A DNA stretch of 64,000 nt from Stutzerimonas balearica DSM 6083 (GCF_000818015.1 NZ_CP007511.1:3881501-3945500); one strand, 5' to 3'; shown: positions 15,922 through 24,908, counted from the first letter of the stretch. Numbers and translations: made by a program. Notes: generated by a model not told the origin, from the sequence alone.

Positions 15922-17662
15922 ACCAATCCATCCCATCCTTCACGACCAGCACATCCTCCATGATCAGGTACTGCAGGTCGGAGCCATAGAACATGTTCAG
16001 CGCATCGGTCGGCGAGCAGATCATCGGCTCGCCGCGGCGGTTGAGCGACGTGTTGAGCGAGACTCCATTGCCGGTGAGCTTTTCCAGTTCCAGCATCAGG
16101 TCGTACCAGCGCGGGTTGTGGCGGCGCTCCAGCACCTGGGCGCGGGAGGTGCCGTCCTCGTGGACCACCTCGCCAACACGATTTTTCCACTCTTCATTGA
16201 CCTCGAAAGTGAAGGTCATGAAGGGGCTCGGGTGGTCGACCTTGAGCATCTGCGGCGCCACGGTGTCGAGCATCGACGGGCAGAAGGGTCTCCAGCGCTC
16301 GCGGAACTTGATCTGCTCGTTGATGCGGTCGGCCACGCCCGGCACGCTCGGGCAGCCGATGATCGAACGGCCGCCAAGCGCGCGAGGGCCGAACTCCATA
16401 CGGCCCTGGAACCAGGCAACCGGATTGCCATCGACCATGATCCTGGCGATGCGCGCAGGGGTGTCGTCGATCTTCTTCCACACCGGCTTGTTGGGGTGGC
16501 GCGCGCAGGCTGCAATGACGTCCTCGTTGGAGTAGGACGGCCCGAGGTAGACGTGCTCCATCTTTTCCACCGGCACGCCGCGCGCGACGGAGACATAGGC
16601 CGCAGCGCCTACTGCGGTGCCGGCGTCGCCGGAAGCCGGCTGAACGAACAGCTCCTTGACCTCATCGCGCGCGATGATCTTCTGGTTCAGCTTGACGTTC
16701 AGCGCGCAGCCACCGGCGAAGGCGATCTTGCCGGTTTCACGGATGATGTCACCCAGGTAGTAGTCCATCATCTCCAGCGCCAGCTTCTCGAACAGCGCCT
16801 GCATGCTGGCGGCGTAGTGAATGTAGGGGTCGTCGGCGATGTCGCCCTCGCGCTTCGGGCCGAGCCACTCGATCAGCTTGGGCGAGAAGTAGTAGCCCTT
16901 GCCCTTCTCTTTATAGCGGCGGAAGCCAATGACGTTGGCGTAGTCGGTGTTGATCACCAGCTCGCCATTCTCGAACTTGGCCAGGCGCGAGAAATCGTAC
17001 TTGGCGGCATCGCCGTAGGGCGCCATGCCCATCACCTTGAACTCGCCGTCGAGCATCTCGAAGCCGAGGTATTCGGTGATCGCGCCGTACAGCCCGCCCA
17101 GCGAATCCGGGTCGTAGAATTCCTTGATCTTGTGGATTCTGCCGTTCTCGCCCCAGCCGAAGAAGGTGGTGGCGTACTCGCCCTTGCCGTCGATACCCAT
17201 GATCGCGGTCTTCTCGCTGAAGCCGGAGCAGTGGTAGGCGCTGGAGGCATGGGCCAGATGGTGCTCGACGGGCTCGATACGGACCTTCTTCAGATCGAAA
17301 CCGAGCTGCTGCAGGCACCACTGGATGCGCTTCTTGTAGCGATGGTAGCGGCGGTTGCCCATGAGAATCGCGTCTAGCGCGCGGTCCGGCGCGTACCAAT
17401 AACGCTTGGCGTAGTGCCAGCGGGCCTTCTCGAAGATGCTGATGGGCGCAAACGGAATCGCGACGACATCGACGTCGCCCGGTTTGATGCCCGCCTGCTC
17501 CAGGCAGAACTTGGCCGACTCGTAGGGCATGCGGTTCTTGGCATGCTTGTCACGCACGAAGCGCTCCTCTTCGACCGCGGCTATGAGCTTGCCGTCGATA
17601 TAGAGCGCAGCGGAAGGGTCATGACTGAGAGCGCCGGACAAACCGAGAATCGTCAGTGCCAC
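15908..17662 (-). CDS. Carbamoyltransferase (NodU/CmcH/TobZ family), LPS core
   Basis: A 584-residue enzyme that makes carbamoyl-AMP and transfers the carbamoyl group to a sugar hydroxyl. The N-terminal domain shows HDPSAALYIDG, AAVEEERFVRDKHA, VEHHLAHASSAYHCSGF and GIDGKGEYATT. The C-terminal domain shows VAWFQGRMEFGPRALGGRSI and INEQIKFRERWRPFCPS. P. aeruginosa has a protein of the same length in its core operon (PA5005), where inner-core heptose is carbamoylated. The start chosen is GTG 17662, with AGAGG about eight bases upstream; a longer ATG frame from 17692 would overlap the leader hairpin. It heads the six-gene operon and has its own TATAAT promoter. Confidence 0.93.
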   Translation of the reverse strand: MALTILGLSGALSHDPSAALYIDGKLIAAVEEERFVRDKHAKNRMPYESAKFCLEQAGIKPGDVDVVAIPFAPISIFEKARWHYAKRYWYAPDRALDAILMGNRRYHRYKKRIQWCLQQLGFDLKKVRIEPVEHHLAHASSAYHCSGFSEKTAIMGIDGKGEYATTFFGWGENGRIHKIKEFYDPDSLGGLYGAITEYLGFEMLDGEFKVMGMAPYGDAAKYDFSRLAKFENGELVINTDYANVIGFRRYKEKGKGYYFSPKLIEWLGPKREGDIADDPYIHYAASMQALFEKLALEMMDYYLGDIIRETGKIAFAGGCALNVKLNQKIIARDEVKELFVQPASGDAGTAVGAAAYVSVARGVPVEKMEHVYLGPSYSNEDVIAACARHPNKPVWKKIDDTPARIARIMVDGNPVAWFQGRMEFGPRALGGRSIIGCPSVPGVADRINEQIKFRERWRPFCPSMLDTVAPQMLKVDHPSPFMTFTFEVNEEWKNRVGEVVHEDGTSRAQVLERRHNPRWYDLMLELEKLTGNGVSLNTSLNRRGEPMICSPTDALNMFYGSDLQYLIMEDVLVVKDGMDWYEHA

Positions 17663-17681
17663 GGTATAGCCTCTTTTACGT

Positions 17682-17702
17682 GCGACAGCCAAAGGCTGTC
17701 GC
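17682..17702 (-). promoter_or_regulatory. Leader hairpin of the carbamoyltransferase operon
   Basis: Perfect nine-base arms GCGACAGCC (17682-17690) and GGCTGTCGC (17694-17702), three-base loop, ending 20 bases upstream of the GTG start and just before the AGAGG. No T-run follows on the minus strand, so it is more likely an mRNA structure affecting translation or stability than a terminator. Confidence 0.7.
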
Positions 17703-17750
17703 GAAACAGATCGGACGCAGCCGACTCAGCGACCGCAAAGAAAGTGGCGA

Positions 17751-17779
17751 ATTATAACGGCACCGGCAGCCGCGAGACA
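17751..17779 (-). promoter_or_regulatory. Promoter for the outer-core operon
   Basis: A perfect TATAAT on the minus strand (17756-17751), about 90 bases before the carbamoyltransferase start. The -35 at 17 bases is weak (TGTCTC), so activation may be needed. It lies in the 170-base gap after the double-kinase gene and marks the start of a separate six-gene unit. Confidence 0.65.
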
Positions 17780-17832
17780 TCACGACGAACGTAACTGCGC
17801 CAAAGCGATCCACCCCGATGGGCAGAGGATCG

Positions 17833-19257
17833 TCAAAGCCGCGGCAAGCGCTGATCGAGCAGGCGATACAGCTTCGACTCGACGGGCCAGTTGCGCAGCA
17901 GCCGCGCCCGATCCCGGGCGAAAGCGCGGGCGAAGCCGGCGCGGCTGTGGTGTTGCTGTACCGCATCGAGGTCGATCAGCGCCCAGCGCCCGTCTTCCCA
18001 GAACAGGTTGTGCCCCTTCAGATCACCATGGCTGACCTGTTCCCGGATCAGCGCCAGCAGCAGGCGTTCCAGGGCACGCAGCTCTGCTTCCGGCGGGTGA
18101 TCCTCGACATAGGGCCGCCAGCGCGCGATGAGATCCTCGCCCTCGAGCAGCTCGGTCACGAGCCAGGCCGGCCCGCGCGCCCACAGCCAGCGCTGCTCCT
18201 TGACAGCCAGCAGGCGGGGCGTGGCAATGCCGAGCAGGTCCAGCCGATTGCCCTGCAGCCAGCTGTGCCAGGCGCGACTGGGGCGCCAGAAGCGCTTGAG
18301 CCAGTGCAGCGGGTTCTTGATGTTGTAGCGCTTGATCAGCAGCGGCCGGCCGGCCAGCGCCACTCGCGCCACCGTGGCCGCACCGCCGGTCTTGAAGATC
18401 TGCCCCTGCGCAATGAAGCGGTCCGGGTCGGCCAGGAGTTCCGCCAGACCAGAGGCCTCGTCGCGGCGCACCACCTGAGCGCCAAAGGGACCGATCTCCG
18501 CCTTGAACAGCGAGCAATCGCGCGCGAGCTTTTTCATGTAATCGCGCACCCGCCAGCGGCGTACCTCATGCACCTGGTCGAGCAACGCATCGAGCGACAG
18601 CGCATGCTCGGCATTGGCGAGCAGGTAATGGGCCAGCAGGCTCTCGATGAAGGGTTCCAGCTCGGCCGGCAGCTGGGCGAAGAATACGCCCAGGTTCTGC
18701 AGGGCCTGGCCCGCGGACAGCGGCCGGCCAGGCGTCTCGGCCCGCACGCCGCCGCCGTCGACGATGAATAGGCGATCATGCTGGCGCAACAGGTTGTCCA
18801 GGTGCAGATCACTCTGCCAGAGCCCGCAGGCATGCATTCGGCCGATCAGGGTCAGCGCTTCGGCGAGTATCGCTTGCTGTGCCGGGCAAAGCGGCACCTC
18901 GCGCTCGACTTCACGCCAGGCGTCCCAGAGGCTGCAAGCATTTTCCAGGTATTCGAACAGCAGCCAGCCGCCCTCTTCCTCCTGCCAACCCTCGGCGAGT
19001 ACGCGCGGCGTCGGCAGGCCCTGCCCGACAAGCAGCCGCGCACCGTCACGCTCCCGCTCGAAGTGCCGCCGCGCCTTGTCGCCAACCATGAGCTTGGCAA
19101 GCACCTGCCGGTCGTTCCAGCGTGCGCGCCCGACATAGCGTTGACCGGGCAAGGTGCGCAGCCAGGCCTCGATGGTCAGCGCGTCGCCGTCCGCCAGTTC
19201 GATACGGCAGGGCAGCGTCGGGCAGCGCCCGGCATCGGCGAGCTGCGACAGGTTCAT
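17833..19257 (-). CDS. Double-domain LPS core kinase-like protein (PA5006-type)
   Basis: A 474-residue protein with two kinase-like halves. The N-terminal half has a catalytic loop WQSDLHLDNLL with FIVDGGGV as metal site (about 145-170); the C-terminal half has SHGDLKGHNLFWEDG with WALIDLDAV (about 405-430), and its own N-lobe region PLLIKRYNIKNP. Both halves keep the catalytic Asp, so both could be active. Related Pseudomonas core genes phosphorylate inner-core heptose. The gene is last of the waaF-waaC-waaG-waaP-kinase series; its ATG at 19257 overlaps the preceding stop (ATGA). Whether the halves have separate acceptors is not known. No signal peptide, so cytoplasmic. Confidence 0.83.
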   Translation of the reverse strand: MNLSQLADAGRCPTLPCRIELADGDALTIEAWLRTLPGQRYVGRARWNDRQVLAKLMVGDKARRHFERERDGARLLVGQGLPTPRVLAEGWQEEEGGWLLFEYLENACSLWDAWREVEREVPLCPAQQAILAEALTLIGRMHACGLWQSDLHLDNLLRQHDRLFIVDGGGVRAETPGRPLSAGQALQNLGVFFAQLPAELEPFIESLLAHYLLANAEHALSLDALLDQVHEVRRWRVRDYMKKLARDCSLFKAEIGPFGAQVVRRDEASGLAELLADPDRFIAQGQIFKTGGAATVARVALAGRPLLIKRYNIKNPLHWLKRFWRPSRAWHSWLQGNRLDLLGIATPRLLAVKEQRWLWARGPAWLVTELLEGEDLIARWRPYVEDHPPEAELRALERLLLALIREQVSHGDLKGHNLFWEDGRWALIDLDAVQQHHSRAGFARAFARDRARLLRNWPVESKLYRLLDQRLPRL

Positions 19258-19997
19258 CGCCGCTCCTTGTCGCGCCGCCGTTCAATCAGCTGCGCCAGCC
19301 AGCTGGCGACGAGTGACTCAGAGCCCAGATAGGCGCTCAATACCTGCCGCACCTCAGCCTCGTGCCAGGGGTTGGCACGCCGGAACAGCGGTTCGAGATC
19401 CTTGATGCGATCGCGACGACCGAACAGGAGCGGACGGGTTTTTTCCAGATCGATGAGGCAAGCCTGCCACCGATCGGCAGCCGGGCGCAGGAAGATGTGT
19501 TTGGGGTAGAAGCAGCCGTGCATCTGCCCGGCCTCGTGCAGTTGGCGCGCCAGACCGCCTACGGCCTCGGTGATCGCCAGGCGCTCCGCCTCGGCCAGGC
19601 TCTGCCAGCGAGCCAGCCAGCTGTCCAGGTCGTTCCAGCCGTCCAGCGCGCGGGTCAGCAGCACCGCACGGCGTTCCGCGCCGACCCGCCGAGCACCGTA
19701 GAAACTGGCCTGCAGCGCCGGAATTCCGCGCCGCTGATAGCGCAGAATGTTGCGAAATTCGCGGGCAAAGGTGGGCTCCCCCAAGGGATGGCTCAGGGTG
19801 CGCGTCAAATGGTTGCTCTGCCGCTTGAGGAAGAACCCCGTCCCCTCGAGCTCCAGGCGAAACACGCTGCTCCAGCCGCCACGCTCTACGTTCGGCTCGT
19901 CCACGGCCTGCAGCTGCAGGCTCCACAATGCATCGAAACCGGCCAGTCCGTTGCGTTCGAGCAGGGCGGCGTCACCCGCTGCGATGTAGTCCTTCAC
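19254..19997 (-). CDS. wapQ: InaA-type LPS core kinase (WapQ-like)
   Basis: A 247-residue protein of the InaA/WaaP family. Seen: an N-lobe GWSSVFRLELEGTGFFLKRQSNHLTRTL containing the ATP-site lysine, HPLGEPTFAREFRNI, and a catalytic-loop region HGCFYPKHIFLRP followed by ACLIDLEKTRPLLF. The loop reads H-G-C where WaaP reads H-R-D, so the canonical Asp is replaced, as I recall for InaA proteins generally; the IDLEK metal motif is intact. Assignment to wapQ rests on position third after waaP and on family resemblance. Start GTG 19997, one base after the preceding stop. It probably phosphorylates core heptose in the cytoplasm. Confidence 0.78.
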   Translation of the reverse strand: MKDYIAAGDAALLERNGLAGFDALWSLQLQAVDEPNVERGGWSSVFRLELEGTGFFLKRQSNHLTRTLSHPLGEPTFAREFRNILRYQRRGIPALQASFYGARRVGAERRAVLLTRALDGWNDLDSWLARWQSLAEAERLAITEAVGGLARQLHEAGQMHGCFYPKHIFLRPAADRWQACLIDLEKTRPLLFGRRDRIKDLEPLFRRANPWHEAEVRQVLSAYLGSESLVASWLAQLIERRRDKERR

Positions 19998-19998
19998 G

Positions 19999-20733
19999 TC
20001 ATTCGCGCCCTTGGAAGTACTGGAGAATCTGCCGGATGCGCCGCTTGTCCGCCGCGCCCAGGCGCGCGCGTCGGCGATATTGCAGGTAGAAACGCAGGCG
20101 CTGGGTCCGGCTCAGCTGATACTTGGCGACCTTGTCCAGGCAGGCGAGGTCCTTGATGATGCGCCGCTGCAGGAACGGCCCCCACCAGAACGCGCCGGTC
20201 GGGCAGTCGATGAAGTACAGCTCGGCGTCCCGGTTGACCAGCAGATTGCGCCATTTCAGATCGTTGTGGGCAAAGCAGTGCTTGTGCATCGTACGGGTCG
20301 CCTGTGCCAGCTGCAGGCTCACCCGCTGTACCCAGTGCCGATCCGCCAGGCGCGGGTCACGGCCGCTCGCCAGCTGCGCAAGATCTTCGGAGTGCAGGAT
20401 CTCGCGGGTGATCAGCGCGCCGCGCACGAACTGCCCCGCGCGACGCTCCAGGCCATAGGCCACGAGAGGGGCCGTGGGAATGCCCCAGCGCTCGAACAGC
20501 CGCAGGTTCTGCCACTCGGCCTTGACCCGCGGCCGGCCCAGGTATTGCCTCGCGCCCTTGCCCGCCCCGACGTAGCGCTTGACGTAGTAGCGCACGCCGT
20601 CGCGCTCGATCCGGATCACTTCCGACAGCGGGTCTCGGGTCAGGCGCTCGCCTTGCAAGGCGAAGACCGCCTCCAGGCTGCCGAACTCCACCGAGCGCTC
20701 GGCGTAAGCCGGCGCCAGGGTCCAGCCGGCCAT
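19999..20733 (-). CDS. wapP: LPS core heptose kinase (WapP-like)
   Basis: A 244-residue kinase of the WaaP superfamily. The N-lobe IRIERDGVRYYVKRYVGAGKG carries the likely ATP-binding lysine; HNDLKWRNLL is the catalytic loop with Asp present; YFIDCPTGAFWW supplies the metal-binding Asp. The C terminus is highly basic (RLRFYLQYRRRARLG). P. aeruginosa has WapP in the same position directly after waaP, contributing inner-core phosphates needed for outer-membrane integrity. The start ATG at 20733 overlaps the waaP stop (ATGA), indicating translational coupling. Confidence 0.85.
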   Translation of the reverse strand: MAGWTLAPAYAERSVEFGSLEAVFALQGERLTRDPLSEVIRIERDGVRYYVKRYVGAGKGARQYLGRPRVKAEWQNLRLFERWGIPTAPLVAYGLERRAGQFVRGALITREILHSEDLAQLASGRDPRLADRHWVQRVSLQLAQATRTMHKHCFAHNDLKWRNLLVNRDAELYFIDCPTGAFWWGPFLQRRIIKDLACLDKVAKYQLSRTQRLRFYLQYRRRARLGAADKRRIRQILQYFQGRE

Positions 20734-21539
20734 CAGAGCGCGTCTCCATAGCGCAGCTTGCGCCGATAGAGCTTCTCCGCCTTGCGCTCCAGCCAGCCAA
20801 GCAGCACAGCTTCGTCGCTAAGCACCTGGCGCAGCGGTTGCCGGAAGTAGACGCGCAGGAAGCGCAGCTTGTCGCGACGGGTCAGGCCGACATCGAGCGC
20901 GGAAAAATACAGGGCAGCCAGGTCCTTGTCGCGCCAGCGGCGCGGCGTGCGACGACGGGTCTGGGCGCGGTGCAGATCGATCACCGAGAGGCGGAAATCC
21001 TCGGGCGTCACCGCACGATCGGTGTGCAGCAGGAAGTGGCAGATGTAGCAGTCGCGGTGATTGACCCCGGCGCGATGCATGCCACCGACCATCTCGGCGA
21101 CACGGTGGATCAACGCGCGCTTGAGCGGCGGCGCTGGCGGCGTCTCGCCCCAGCCGAGGCTGTAGTCCTCGAGACTGATGGTCGGCGCCAATTCCTCGGT
21201 AATGATGAACGAGTGCTGGGTCGCCGGGTTGGCGCCACGCTCACCATAGGCAACGGCCGTCATCGTCGGGATGCCTGCCTGTTTCAGCCGCTCGATGGCG
21301 CGCCATTCCTGCCCGGCACCGAGTACCGGTGCCTTGGCACTGAACAGGTTCTTGGCGATTTCACCCCAGCCAATGCCACGGTGGATCTTGACGAAGTAGC
21401 CACGCCCGTCGACCTCGGTACGCAGCGTGCGCCGCCCTTCCAGCTCGCGATAGACCTGGCCCTGAAGCGTCTCCACCTCGGCAAAGGCATCACGTCCCTG
21501 CCAGAGCGACTTGAAGGGTTCAGAGAGGATCAGTTGCAT
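20733..21539 (-). CDS. waaP: LPS core heptose(I) kinase WaaP
   Basis: Phosphorylates heptose I of the inner core using ATP, in the cytoplasm. Start MQLILSEPFKSLW at 21539 gives 268 residues, the size I recall for the P. aeruginosa enzyme. K51 in GYFVKIHRG is the ATP-site lysine and D163 in NHRDCYICHFLL the catalytic Asp; LSVIDLHRAQ holds the metal-binding Asp. An open frame continues upstream to 21650 but lacks family similarity. There is a 130-base gap from waaG containing a short GC hairpin, the only sizeable break in the waaFCGP series. WaaP is essential in P. aeruginosa, so this gene may be too (inference). Confidence 0.95.
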   Translation of the reverse strand: MQLILSEPFKSLWQGRDAFAEVETLQGQVYRELEGRRTLRTEVDGRGYFVKIHRGIGWGEIAKNLFSAKAPVLGAGQEWRAIERLKQAGIPTMTAVAYGERGANPATQHSFIITEELAPTISLEDYSLGWGETPPAPPLKRALIHRVAEMVGGMHRAGVNHRDCYICHFLLHTDRAVTPEDFRLSVIDLHRAQTRRRTPRRWRDKDLAALYFSALDVGLTRRDKLRFLRVYFRQPLRQVLSDEAVLLGWLERKAEKLYRRKLRYGDAL

Positions 21540-21669
21540 GACCTGCCCCGAGACGGCGCCTGCGGACGGCGGACATCCGCCGTGCCTTTGCAGCGGTGAT
21601 GGCGGCCACGCGTGCGGCTGGACATGACCACGCCGCTTCCCACCCGGCACAGTAGAGCTCGAACCCGGC

Positions 21670-22791
21670 TCATGCCGCTTCCCCGAGAATCACGTCGGCC
21701 GCTCTCTGCGGCATGGAGTACAGATCGGCGGTGTCGGCGAAGGCCAGCCCGTTGCGGCTCCAGGTCGCCCGCTGCGCCGGGTCAGCAAGCATCTCGGCCA
21801 GCGCGCGGTCCAACGCACCCTGGGTGAAGGGGCTCGGTACGACGCGCCCGCAATCGGCCTCGGCAATGTAGTGCGCGTAGCCGCAGACATCGGTAACCAG
21901 CACCGGCAACCCGGCGACCAGCGCCTCGAGCAGCACCGTGCCGGTGTTCTCGTTGTAGGCCGGGTGGATCAGCAGGTCGGCGCCGAGCAGAAAACGCGGC
22001 ACGTCGCTGCGCCCCTTGAGAAAGGCGACCTGGTCGGAAATGCCCAGCGCCTTGGCCTGCAGCTGGAACGGCTTGGGATCATCCTGGCCGATGACAAACA
22101 ACCGGGTGCGCTTCTTCAGCTCGCGGGGTAGCGCCGCGACGGCCTTCAGGCTGCGGTCGACGCCCTTGGTCTTGAAGCCTGAACCGATCTGCACGAGCAG
22201 CAGATCGTCTTCGTTCAGGTCGAACTCTTCGCGGAACTCGCGGCGCACTTCATCGGCGTTCGCCGGCGCCCGACGGTCCTGCGCAATGCCGGGCGGCAAC
22301 AGGTGAAAACGCCTGGCCGGCGTGCCGTAATGCTTGACGAACAGTGGCTGCTGCACCTCGGAGATCATCAGGATCTCGGTCTTCGCCTCCGGAGCGAACA
22401 CCGCTCGCTCGTACTCGGCAAAGTGCTTGTAGCGGCCCCAGCGCCGATAGAGCGGGTTGCGCAGCGTTTGCGCCTTGTCCTCGAAGCAGGGGTCTGCCGC
22501 GTAGTACACGTCCAGCCCGGGCATCTTGTTGAAGCCCACCACGCGGTCGACCGGGCGCGCCGCCAGGTCGCGCTCGAGCCAGGCGGTGAAGCGCTCGTTA
22601 CGCGTGTGGTTGAACAGCGCCTTGACCGGCGCCACCAGCACCTCGAAGCCGGCCGGCACCTCGCCCTCCCAGATCATCGTGTAGACGCGAATGGCATGGC
22701 CGCGCCGCTGGCACTCCAGCGCGATGCGCATGAAGTCGCGCTGCAGCCCACCGAAGGGAAAGTATTTGTACAGGATGAAGGCCAGTTGCAT
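21670..22791 (-). CDS. waaG: UDP-glucose:(heptosyl)LPS alpha-1,3-glucosyltransferase-type GT4 enzyme
   Basis: A 373-residue GT-B enzyme that adds the first hexose (in Pseudomonas, probably a GalN-type residue) to heptose II. Seen: N-terminal LAFILYKYFPFGGLQRDF, the acceptor side VVGFNKMPGLDVYYAADPCFEDKA, LVQIGSGFKTKGVDR and the donor-site loop HPAYNENTGTVLLEALVAGLPVLVTD with the E-N-x7-E pattern. Start ATG 22791 shares one base with the waaC stop (TGATG). Normal length and intact motifs. The donor sugar is not determined by sequence; the name follows the family and operon order. Confidence 0.94.
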   Translation of the reverse strand: MQLAFILYKYFPFGGLQRDFMRIALECQRRGHAIRVYTMIWEGEVPAGFEVLVAPVKALFNHTRNERFTAWLERDLAARPVDRVVGFNKMPGLDVYYAADPCFEDKAQTLRNPLYRRWGRYKHFAEYERAVFAPEAKTEILMISEVQQPLFVKHYGTPARRFHLLPPGIAQDRRAPANADEVRREFREEFDLNEDDLLLVQIGSGFKTKGVDRSLKAVAALPRELKKRTRLFVIGQDDPKPFQLQAKALGISDQVAFLKGRSDVPRFLLGADLLIHPAYNENTGTVLLEALVAGLPVLVTDVCGYAHYIAEADCGRVVPSPFTQGALDRALAEMLADPAQRATWSRNGLAFADTADLYSMPQRAADVILGEAA

Positions 22792-23789
22792 CAGACGGGC
22801 TCCGCCCGCAGCAGGGCTTTGAGTTCGGCGGCCACGCGCTCGGCGGGCAGATCATCGAAACAGGGCTTGTGGCGATCGCCGCTACCGGCATTCGGCCCAC
22901 CGGCACAGAGGTGGACCTGCGAGCGGCCGTAGGCACCGACGCGGCCAGGCCGTGTCGGGCCATAGAGCGAAATGCAGGGCACATCCAGCGCCGCAGCCAG
23001 GTGACCGAGGCCGGTGTCCACCGCCACGCAGGCGCGCGCGCCGGCAATCACGCCAGCCACGCCGGCCAGGTTCAGCTTCGGCAGCACCGCCACCTGCGGC
23101 AGGCCGCTGGCGATGCGTTCGGCACGAGCTTTCTCCTCCGCATTGCCCCACGGCAGACGGATCGCCCAGCCAAACGCGCACATGCGCTCGGCCAGTTCGC
23201 GCCAGTTGGCCTCCGGCCAGTGCTTGCTTGGCCAGGTAGTGCCGTGCAGGAACAGCAGATAGGGCTCTTCGCTGCCGCTGGCCAGGCGCGAGCGCTCCAG
23301 CCCATAGTCGCCGGTACCGACCGGCAGCGGATATCCAAGCGCCTGGGCAAACAGCTGGCGCACGCGCTCCAGTGCATGTTGCTCGCGCGGCACCGCATAA
23401 GCGCGGTCGTAGAACCGCGTGGCCAACGGCTCACGCGCCGAATCACGATCCAGCCCGGCCACCGGCGCCTTCACGTAACGGGTCAACCAGGCGCTCTTCA
23501 ACAGGCCCTGGGCATCGATTACCAGGTCGTAGTGCGTCTCGCGCAGGCGCGCCTTGAAGCGTCGGAATTCGCCGGAGCGCCAGGTCTGCAGCGGGTGCTT
23601 GCGCCAGCGGCGGATGGCCACCGGGATCACCTGCGCCACCGCCGGATGCCAGGCCGGAATCTCGGCGAAGCCCTCCTCCACCACCCAATCGAAGCGGATG
23701 CCGGGCAGCGCCCGCTGCGCATCGGTCAACGCCGGCAAGGTATGGATGACATCGCCGAGCGACGAAGTCTTGATCAGCAACACCCGCAC
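22791..23789 (-). CDS. waaC: LPS heptosyltransferase I
   Basis: Adds the first heptose from ADP-heptose to Kdo2-lipid A. A 332-residue GT9 protein: N-terminal VLLIKTSSLGDVIHTLPAL (acceptor-side glycine loop, catalytic Asp in SLGD), VIDAQGLLKSAWLTRY, LLFLHGTTWPSKHWPE and the donor site CVAVDTGLGHLAAALDVPCISLYGPTRPGR. GTG start at 23789 directly abuts the waaF stop (TAG ends at 23790), so translation is coupled. The end overlaps waaG. The ADP-heptose donor is supplied by HldE, encoded about 17 kb away in the same window. Confidence 0.96.
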   Translation of the reverse strand: MRVLLIKTSSLGDVIHTLPALTDAQRALPGIRFDWVVEEGFAEIPAWHPAVAQVIPVAIRRWRKHPLQTWRSGEFRRFKARLRETHYDLVIDAQGLLKSAWLTRYVKAPVAGLDRDSAREPLATRFYDRAYAVPREQHALERVRQLFAQALGYPLPVGTGDYGLERSRLASGSEEPYLLFLHGTTWPSKHWPEANWRELAERMCAFGWAIRLPWGNAEEKARAERIASGLPQVAVLPKLNLAGVAGVIAGARACVAVDTGLGHLAAALDVPCISLYGPTRPGRVGAYGRSQVHLCAGGPNAGSGDRHKPCFDDLPAERVAAELKALLRAEPV

Positions 23790-24824
23790 CTAGCGCACCT
23801 CGACCGGCTGCGGCACGAGGCGCTCGAGCGCCTCGACCACCTGCTCGGGCAGCAGTTCGCGCATGCAATTGTTGTGACCGAAACGACAGGTGCGATCGAA
23901 GCACGGGCTGCATTCGAGCCCCAGCCGTACCGTTTCGACGCGATCGGACAGCGGCGGCGTGAAGGCCGGCGAAGTCGAACCGTACACCGCGACGAGCGGC
24001 CGCCCCAGAGCAGCGGAGACATGCATCAGCCCGGAGTCGTTCGATACCACCGCGTCAGCGCACGACAGGAGATCGATCGCCTCGGCCAGCGAAGTCTCGC
24101 CGGCCAGGTTGACCACTTCTTCGCGCAGCCCCGGAATCAGTCGCTGAACGATGTCCTGGCCTACCAGATGATCATTTTTCGAGCCGAACAGCCAGACCTG
24201 CCAGCCCTCGCGAATCTTGCGTTCGGCCACCTCGGCGAAGTGCGCCGCCGGCCAACGCTTGGACTCGCCGAACTCGGCCCCCGGGCACAACGCCAGCACC
24301 GGCCGATCGAGGCTCAGGCCGAACCGGGCCAATGCCTGATCGCGGCTGTGCGTCTCGATTCGCAACTGCGGGTGCGGATAGGGTTGCGGCAAGGCCGCAT
24401 CCGGCTCGAAGGCCAGCGCCATGAAGCGCTCGATCATCAGCGGATAACGCGCCTTGTCCAGCTTGCGCAGGTCATTCAGCAGGCCGTAGCGCATCTCGCC
24501 TTTCCAGCCGGTGCGCTTGGGAATGCCCGCCAGGAACGGCACCAGGGCCGACTTCAGCGAGTTGGGCAGCAGGATGGCCTGCTGGTACTGACCGCGCAGA
24601 CCCTGGGCGACCCGGCGACGGGTCGCCAGATCGAGCACGCCGTGGCCGACCGGAAAGCTCAGCGCCTGGCGGACCTCGGGCATGCGCTCAAGAATCGGCC
24701 GACTCCACTCCGGGGCCAGGACATCGATGTTGCAGGACGGGTGCTGGTGCTTGAGGCAGATGAACAGCGTCTGCGCCATCACCATGTCGCCCACCCAACT
24801 GGGGCCGATGATCAGGATGTTCAT
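23790..24824 (-). CDS. waaF: LPS heptosyltransferase II
   Basis: Adds the second inner-core heptose. A 344-residue GT9 enzyme starting MNILIIGPSWVGDMVMAQ at ATG 24824; upstream in-frame residues are not conserved. Seen: LPNSLKSALVPFLAG, RTGWKGEMRYGLLND, LCPGAEFGESKRWP and DAVVSNDSGLMHVSAALGRPLVAVYGSTSP. The cysteine-rich stretch ECSPCFDRTCRFGHNNCM near the C terminus is a WaaF hallmark. First of the leftward core group waaF-waaC-waaG-waaP-kinases, 84 bases downstream of ilvE; no convincing promoter is visible in that gap. Confidence 0.96.
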   Translation of the reverse strand: MNILIIGPSWVGDMVMAQTLFICLKHQHPSCNIDVLAPEWSRPILERMPEVRQALSFPVGHGVLDLATRRRVAQGLRGQYQQAILLPNSLKSALVPFLAGIPKRTGWKGEMRYGLLNDLRKLDKARYPLMIERFMALAFEPDAALPQPYPHPQLRIETHSRDQALARFGLSLDRPVLALCPGAEFGESKRWPAAHFAEVAERKIREGWQVWLFGSKNDHLVGQDIVQRLIPGLREEVVNLAGETSLAEAIDLLSCADAVVSNDSGLMHVSAALGRPLVAVYGSTSPAFTPPLSDRVETVRLGLECSPCFDRTCRFGHNNCMRELLPEQVVEALERLVPQPVEVR

Positions 24825-24908
24825 AGGGGCAGCTTCAGGCCTCTGGCGTCGGGCCGCAAGCCGAAACGCAGCCACTGGCTGCTCGGCCTGCCGCCTGGCG
24901 CTCGCCGC

